Program-made: the position numbers and the translations under genes
From: Salvelinus alpinus
Taxonomy: Eukaryota > Chordata > Actinopteri > Salmoniformes > Salmonidae
Length of the DNA stretch: 64,000 nt
Assembly (NCBI RefSeq): GCF_045679555.1
Contig: NC_092091.1
Location: 74,711,580-74,775,579 of the forward strand
Direction: 5' to 3'
The notes under the pieces: model-generated
Databases searched by the model: none
Seen by the model: only the letters and a program-made list of their open reading frames with translations
Told to the model about the DNA's origin: nothing
Part shown: piece after piece, positions 58,733 to 64,000 of the stretch
Position numbering within the stretch: position 1 is the first letter of the stretch
Layout: every line of letters begins with the position of its first letter

Positions 58733-58902
58733 TCAGAGGAAGCTGGTGGGAGGAGCTATAGGAGGATGGGCTCATTGTAATGGCTGGAATGGAATTCGTG
58801 GAATGGAATCTAACGTGGTTTCTATATGTTTGATACCGTTCCACCTGTTCCATTCCAAGTCTTTACAATAAGCCGTCCCTATAGCACCTCCCATCAGCCT
58901 CC
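58733..58902. mobile_element. Small fold-back MITE
   Basis: GAGGAAGCTGGTGGGAGGAG / CTATA on the left and TATAG / CACCTCCCATCAGCCTCCTC on the right are inverted copies enclosing a GGAATGGAAT-rich core. Confidence 0.75.
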
Positions 58903-58984
58903 TCGGGTGTGTGTGTTTGTGTGCCACTACGGGTGCATGCATGTTTGTGGCTAAGTGCAGGTAAGTGCTGGTTTTGTTCCACTA

Positions 58985-60615
58985 CGACAGCTGGTCTCTA
59001 CAGGAGGGGGTGGGAAGAGATACATGGACGGACGATGGCTGGTCTCTACAGGAGGGGTAGATATAAAGGGACGGACGATGGCTGGTCTCTACAGGAGGGG
59101 GAAGATATAAAGGAACGGATGATGGCTGGTCTCTACAGGAGGGGGAAGATATAAAGGGACGGACGATGGCTGGTCTCTACAGGAGGGATAAGATATAAAG
59201 GAACGGATGATGGCTGGTCTCTACAGGAGGGGGAAGATATAAAGGGACGGACGATGGCTGGTCTCTACAGGAGGGGGAAGATATAAAGGGACGGACGATG
59301 GATGGTCTCTACAGGAGGGGGAAGATATAAAGGGACGGACGATGGCTGGTCTCTACAGGAGGGGGAAGATATAAAGGGACGGACGATGGCTGGTCTCTAC
59401 AGGAGGGGTAGATATAAAGGGACGGACGATGGCTGGTCTCTACAGGAGGGATAAGATATAAAGGAACGGATGATGGCTGGTCTCTACAGGAGGGGGAAGA
59501 TATAAAGGGACGGACGATGGCTGGTCTCTACAGGAGGGGGAAGATATAAAGGGACGGACGATGGATGGTCTCTACAGGAGGGGGAAGATATAAAGGGACG
59601 GACGATGGCTGGTCTCTACAGGAGGGGGAAGATATAAAGGGACGGACGATGGCTGGTCTCTACAGGAGGGGGAAGATATAAAGGGACGGACGATGGCTGG
59701 TCTCTACAGGAGGGGTAGATATAAAGGGACGGACGATGGCTGGTCTCTACAGGAGGGGGAAGATATAAAGGGACGGACGATAGCTGGTCTCTACAGGAGG
59801 AGTAAGATATAAAGGGACAGACGATGGCTGGTCTCTACAGGAGGGGGAAGATATAAAGGGACGGACGATGGCTGGTCTCTACAGGAGGGGGAAGATATAA
59901 AGGGACAGACGATGGCTGGTCTCTACAGGAGGGGGAAGATATAAAGGGACGGACGATGGCTGGTCTCTACAGGAGGAGTAAGATATAAAGGGACGGACGA
60001 TGGCTGGTCTCTACAGGAGGAGTAAGATATAAAGGGACAGACGATGGCTGGTCTCTACAGGAGGGGGAAGATATAAAGGGACGGACGATGGCTGGTCTCT
60101 ACAGGAGGGGGAAGATATAAAGGGACAGACGATGGCTGGTCTCTACAGGAGGGGGAAGATATAAAGGGACGGACGATGGCTGGTCTCTACAGGATGGGAA
60201 GATATAAAGGGACGGACGATGGCTGGACTCTACAGGAGGGGGAAGATATAAAGGGACGGACGATGGCTGGTCTCTACAGGAGGGATAAGATATAAAGGAA
60301 CGGATGATGGCTGGTCTCTACAGGAGGGGGAAGATATAAAGGGACGGACGATGGCTGGTCTCTACAGGAGGGGGAAGATATAAAGGGACGGACGATGGCT
60401 GGTCTCTACAGGAGGAGTAAGATATAAAGGGACGGACGATGGCTGGTCTCTACAGGAGGAGTAAGATATAAAGGGACAGACGATGGCTGGTCTCTACAGG
60501 AGGGGGAAGATATAAAGGGACGGACGATGGCTGGTCTCTACAGGAGGGGGAAGATATAAAGGGACGGACGATGGCTGGTCTCTACAGGAGAGGGAAGATA
60601 TAAAGGGATGGACGG
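58985..60615. repeat. 44-bp minisatellite, about 36 copies
   Basis: Unit GGCTGGTCTCTACAGGAGGG / GGAAGATATAAAGGGACGGA / CGAT. Variants (GGGTAGATAT, GAGTAAGATAT, GGGATAAGATAT; ACGGATGAT) recur in an ordered way, suggesting higher-order duplication inside the array. Confidence 0.95.
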
Positions 60616-61290
60616 CTCATTTCCTTTTTTCTTTCTCCGCCCCCAGACACCGCACCCCCTCCAGCAGCATAGGAGTACCATGGTGACGATCTACAGAGAG
60701 AGGGAGAAGGGGATGGAGGGAGAGAGAGGGAAGGAGGGAGAGGGTGGGGTAGATTGGGTTGGTGGGTAAGAGATAGGGCGAGAGAGAGAAAGAGGGAGGG
60801 AGGGAGATTGAGAAAGAGAGCGGAAGAGTCACTGTTATTTTGCTGAGTAAAGGATCATATTGAGTGTGTGATGTAGAGGAAGTTGCAGAGACCTCTTAGT
60901 TCACCAGAGGGTGCTGTCCACCCTTTAACACTGACAGGCCATACATAGTACATCTGTTGCATAATAGCATTTAACTCAGCAGTATGCCTTGCTGTAAATA
61001 CCATAAGTAAGTGGTAACTAACTGCAGATATTTCCCCTATTAACACAGGGTTACTGCCCAGATGATCAGTATGTGTGTCACTGTGTGTGTTTCTGTGTGT
61101 ATGACTGTGTCCATACATGACCAGGCACACAGGAGTAACTCACCCATGACCCGGGCCTGTAGCCTGACCCGCAGACGTTGGTCCTTCTTCCCCCGGCTGA
61201 CCAGGGTCAGCTCCTCCTGCAGCACCCCCTCCTGGTGGGTGGTGTACTCACACGTCACCTTCACCCCACCTAGAGGGAGGGAAGGAGGGG
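60616..61290. other. Spacer with a purine-rich run
   Basis: 60690-60830 is a GA-rich strand (GAGAGAGGGAAGGAGGGAGA). 60840-61265 is unremarkable; a plus-strand GT-rich stretch is at 61070-61100. The segment 61140-61268, read on the minus strand (GGTGGGGTGAAGGTGACGTG ... ACCCACCAGGAGGGGGTGCT), has the look of a coding exon with good base composition. No protein family was recognised. Confidence 0.35.
61139..61268 (-). CDS. Possible exon of an unidentified minus-strand gene
   Basis: The minus frame reads GGVKVTCEYTTHQEGVLQEE / LTLVSRGKKDQRLRVRLQAR / VMG, is preceded on the minus strand by CCTCTAG (acceptor-like, at about 61270) and followed by GTGAGT at about 61138. The exon-like edges and amphipathic beta-rich content suggest a real internal exon of a larger gene extending beyond the window, perhaps an adaptor/C2 or immunoglobulin-like fold. 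I cannot name it. Confidence 0.5.
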
Positions 61291-61327
61291 GACAGCAGGA
61301 GATGGCAGATGGACCAAGAGAAACAAG

Positions 61328-61735
61328 GAATGGATGGAGAGAGGGAGAGAGACAGGGAATGGACGAAGAGAGGAAGAGAGACAGGGAATGGATGGAGAGA
61401 GGGAGGGAGACAGGGAATGGATGGAGAGCGGGAGGGAAATAGGGAATGGATGGAGAGAGGGAGAGAGACAGGGAATGGATGGAGAGAGGGAGGGAAATAG
61501 GGAATGGATGGAGAGAGGGAGGGAGACAGGGAATGGATGGAGAGCGGGAGGGAAATAGGGAATGGATGGAGAGAGGGAGAGAGACAGGGAATGAATGGAG
61601 AGAGGGAGGGAAATAGGGAATGGATGGAGAGAGGGAGGGAGACAGGGAATGGATGGAGAGCGGGAGGGAAATAGGGAATGGATGGAGAGCGGGAGGGAGA
61701 CAGGGAATGGATGGAGAGAGGGAGGGAGACAGAGG
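61328..61735. repeat. 30-bp purine-rich minisatellite, about 13 copies
   Basis: Unit GAATGGATGGAGAGAGGGAG / GGAGACAGGG with variants (GAGCGGGAGGGAAATAGG). The plus strand is almost entirely purine. The reverse frames encode spurious serine/proline-rich 'proteins'. Confidence 0.95.
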
Positions 61736-61884
61736 TAAAAAAAGAAAGGGAGAGAAAGAAAGAAAGAAGGAGAGAAAGATGGAGACAGTCAATAATAAAA
61801 GTACAGGAATGTGCGGGGAAAGAGTGACATGAAGACAGAGACAAAAAGGCATCAAAACAGACAGAAGTAACGTAAGTAACGTGG

Positions 61885-62058
61885 TCCCGTGTGGCTCAGT
61901 TGGTAGAGCATGGCGCTTGCAACGCCAGGGTTGTGGGTTCAATTCCCACGGGGGGACCAGGGTTCAATTCCCACGGGGAGACCAGGATGAATATGTATGA
62001 ACTTTCCAATTTGTAAGTTGCTCTGGATAAGAGCGTCTGCTAAATGACTTAAATGTAA
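61885..62058 (+). repeat. tRNA-derived salmonid SINE
   Basis: Head GTGTGGCTCAGTTGGTAGAG ... GGTTGTGGGTTCAATTCCCA (A and B boxes). A local repeat of GGGTTCAATTCCCACGGGG follows, then the tail TTGCTCTGGATAAGAGCGTC / TGCTAAATGACTTAAATGTA. It is a SINE, not a functional tRNA gene, because tail and context match the SINE family. Confidence 0.85.
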
Positions 62059-62449
62059 GACTGAGAGACAGTAGTCTATTGAGTATTTACTTCAATGTAA
62101 TTGGCCATAGCTTCCCCACATACCATAAAATCTGTGTCTGAAATGCCACCATATTACCTATATAGTACACTAATTTGATCAGGGCCTATAGGGAACATTC
62201 AATGTTTCAAGTTAATAGAATAGGCTGCTATCCAGGACACAACCCAGGGTTTTCTTACAGGAAGCCACTCTGAAAGCCCAGCGGGGAGCTCAGATTCTTT
62301 CCCCCTAAAATTCAAATGGCGCTTTATTCCCTACATTGTGTACTACCTTTGACCAGAGGTCTATGGGCCCGCCGTATGGGCCCTGGTCGAAAGCAGTGCA
62401 CTGTATAGGGAATAGGGTGCAGGGGAACATTTGGGATGAAGCCAGGGAA
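62059..62449. repeat. Spacer with two copies of the TATTCCCTATATA-type repeat
   Basis: Copies near 62140-62200 and 62320-62425; the latter is palindromic (GGTCTATGGGCCC ... GGGCCCTGGTCGAAAGCAGT). Confidence 0.6.
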
Positions 62450-62760
62450 TCAAATCAAATTTTATTGGTCACATGTGCCGAATACAAAAAGTGTAGAACT
62501 TACAGTGAAATGCTTACTTACGAGCCCATAACTAACAATGCAGTTGGAATAAGAAAAATAAATAAAAGTAACAAGTAATTAAAGAGCAGCAGTAAAATAA
62601 CAATAGTGAGACAATATACAGGGGGGTACCGGTACAGAGTCAATGTGCAGGGGCACCGGTTAGTCAAGGTAATTGAGGTAATATGTACATGTAGGTAGAG
62701 TTATTAAAGTGACTATGCATAGATGATAGCAACAGAGAATAGCAGCGGTGTAAAAGAGAG
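62450..62760 (+). repeat. Salmonid dispersed repeat (AATCAAATTTTATTGGTCAC)
   Basis: Starts AATCAAATCAAATTTTATTG and contains GTGAAATGCTTACTTACGAG and GGGGTACCGGTACAGAGTCA. It is a very common salmonid non-coding repeat ending before a G run at 62762-62780. Confidence 0.7.
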
Positions 62761-62886
62761 GGGGAGGGGGGGGGGGGGTGGAGGCAATGCAAAAGCATCT
62801 CCTCTTCTGGTCTCATTTCTCTCTGAATCGATTCAGGGCTGAAATGGGAGCTGATGGATTGATCTCTTTGGTTTTTGTTCCCTCTC

Positions 62887-64000
62887 TGGTAATGACTGTC
62901 TGATAGTGGTTACTTTCCTCTGGTAATGACTGTCTGGTGGTGGTTATATTTCTCTGGTAATGACTGTCTGATAGTGGTTACTTTCCTCTGGTAATGACTG
63001 TCTGGTGGTGGTTATATTCCTCTGGTAATGACTGTCTGGTGGTGGTTATATTCCTCTGGTAATAACTGTCTGGTGGTGGTTATATTCCTCTGGTAATGAC
63101 TGTCCGGTGGTGGTTATATTCCTCTGGTAATGACTGTCTGGTGGTGGTTATATTCCTCTGGTAATAACTGTCTGGTGGTGGTTATATTCCTCTGGTAATG
63201 ACTGTCTGGTGGTGGTTATATTCCTCTGGTAATGACTGTCTGGTGGTGGTTATATTCCTCTGGTAATGACTGTCTGGTGGTGGTTATATTCCTCTGGTAA
63301 TGACTGTCTGGTGGTGGTTATATTCCTCTGGTAATGACTGTCTGGTGGTGGTTATATTCCTCTGGTAATAACTGTCTGGTGGTGGTTATATTCCTCTGGT
63401 AATAACTGTCTGGTGGTGGTTATATTCCTCTGGTAAGGACTCTCTGGTGGTGGTTATATTCCTCTGGTAATAACTGTCTGGTGGTGGTTATATTCCTCTG
63501 GTAATGACTGTCTGGTGGTGGTTATATTCCTCTGGTAATGTCTGGTGGTGGTGGTTATATTCCTCTGGTAATAACTGTCTGGTGGTGGTTATATTCCTCT
63601 GGTAATAACTGTCTGGTGGTGGTTATATTCCTCTGGTAATAACTGTCTGGTGGTGGTTATATTCCTCTGGTAATAACTGTCTGGTGGTGGTTATATTCCT
63701 CTGGTAATGACTGTCTGGTGGTGGTTATATTCCTCTGGTAATAACTGTCTGGTGGTGGTTATATTCCTCTGGTTATAACTGTCTGGTGGTGGTTATATTC
63801 CTCTGGTTATAACTGTCTGGTGGTGGTTATATTCCTCTGGTAATGACTGTCTGGTGGTGGTTATATTCCTCTGGTAATGACTGTCTGGTGGTGGTTATAT
63901 TCCTCTGGTAATGACTGTCTGGTGGTGGTTATATTCCTCTGGTAATGACTGTCTGGTGGTGGTTATATTCCTCTGGTAATAACTGTCTGGTGGTGGTTAT
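62887..64000. repeat. 34-bp minisatellite, more than 30 copies, continuing past the window
   Basis: Unit CTCTGGTAATGACTGTCTGG / TGGTGGTTATATTC. The first copies carry GATAGTGGTTACTTT; later ones are more homogeneous with GAC/AAC alternation. The array runs off the right edge. Confidence 0.95.

Noticed and set aside
58985..60615. CRISPR-like direct repeats
   Set aside because: Units are adjacent without unique spacers and the DNA is vertebrate; it is a minisatellite.
61040..61942. 300-codon serine/proline-rich minus frame
   Set aside because: Most of it is the reverse of the 30-bp purine minisatellite; only 61139-61268 looks exon-like.
61885..61960. Functional tRNA gene
   Set aside because: The tRNA-like head is followed by a salmonid SINE body and tail (AAGAGCGTCTGCTAAATGAC), so it is a SINE.

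Overview
This is vertebrate DNA, almost certainly from a salmonid fish (Salmo/Oncorhynchus type). The repeat fraction is diagnostic: several Tc1-like families with salmonid-type terminal repeats, tRNA-derived salmonid SINEs, an L2/CR1-like LINE, fold-back MITEs and many minisatellites. The genes are spliced teleost immune genes. There are no prokaryotic features, so most open frames are shadows of repeats and real genes must be built from exons.

Left half (about 1-39 kb) is a GIMAP (AIG1-type immune GTPase) cluster. A minus-strand GIMAP at 10165-13161 has an AIG1 GTPase exon and a roughly 640-residue tail of charged heptads encoded by a 21-bp coding minisatellite. A compact plus-strand GIMAP at 17290-18904 has three phase-consistent coding exons (327 aa) and looks intact. 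A minus-strand GIMAP at 38067-38901 stops early where its paralogue has CAG. A minus-strand GIMAP pseudogene at about 32620-33640 has several lesions, and only the 3' end of a related gene remains at 3145-3327. Flanks of these loci are duplicated: 3145-4480 is an inverted copy of 30430-33170, and 4715-8720 is a direct copy of about 19540-28720. Transposons then inserted into the copies (Tc1 inside Tc1, a 1.3-kb repeat inside Tc1, a solo LTR inside a fold-back Tc1).

Middle (39-48 kb) holds an inverted-repeat MITE, a decayed LINE with a reverse-transcriptase region, Tc1 fragments, an OS-SINE1-like element, and one intact tRNA-Leu(CAG) gene at 46521-46603 on the minus strand.

Right part (48.9-57.3 kb) is a minus-strand SAMD9-like gene. 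Its main exon encodes 1,635 residues from the first ATG, with SAM, AlbA_2-like, P-loop NTPase and C-terminal OB-like regions. Upstream lie small exons encoding the SCVSMKSD-type repeat usually found at the N terminus of teleost NLR (NLRC3-like) proteins. Their splice phases chain without a stop through a 55-bp exon into the SAM exon, predicting a 1,801-residue NLR-leader/SAMD9L fusion. This is the most interesting gene-level observation.

The last 5 kb (59-64 kb) is dominated by three long minisatellites (44-, 30- and 34-bp units), SINEs and other dispersed salmonid repeats. The gene content is innate or interferon-type immunity: GIMAPs are lymphocyte/innate GTPases on membranes, and SAMD9L is an interferon-inducible antiviral factor.
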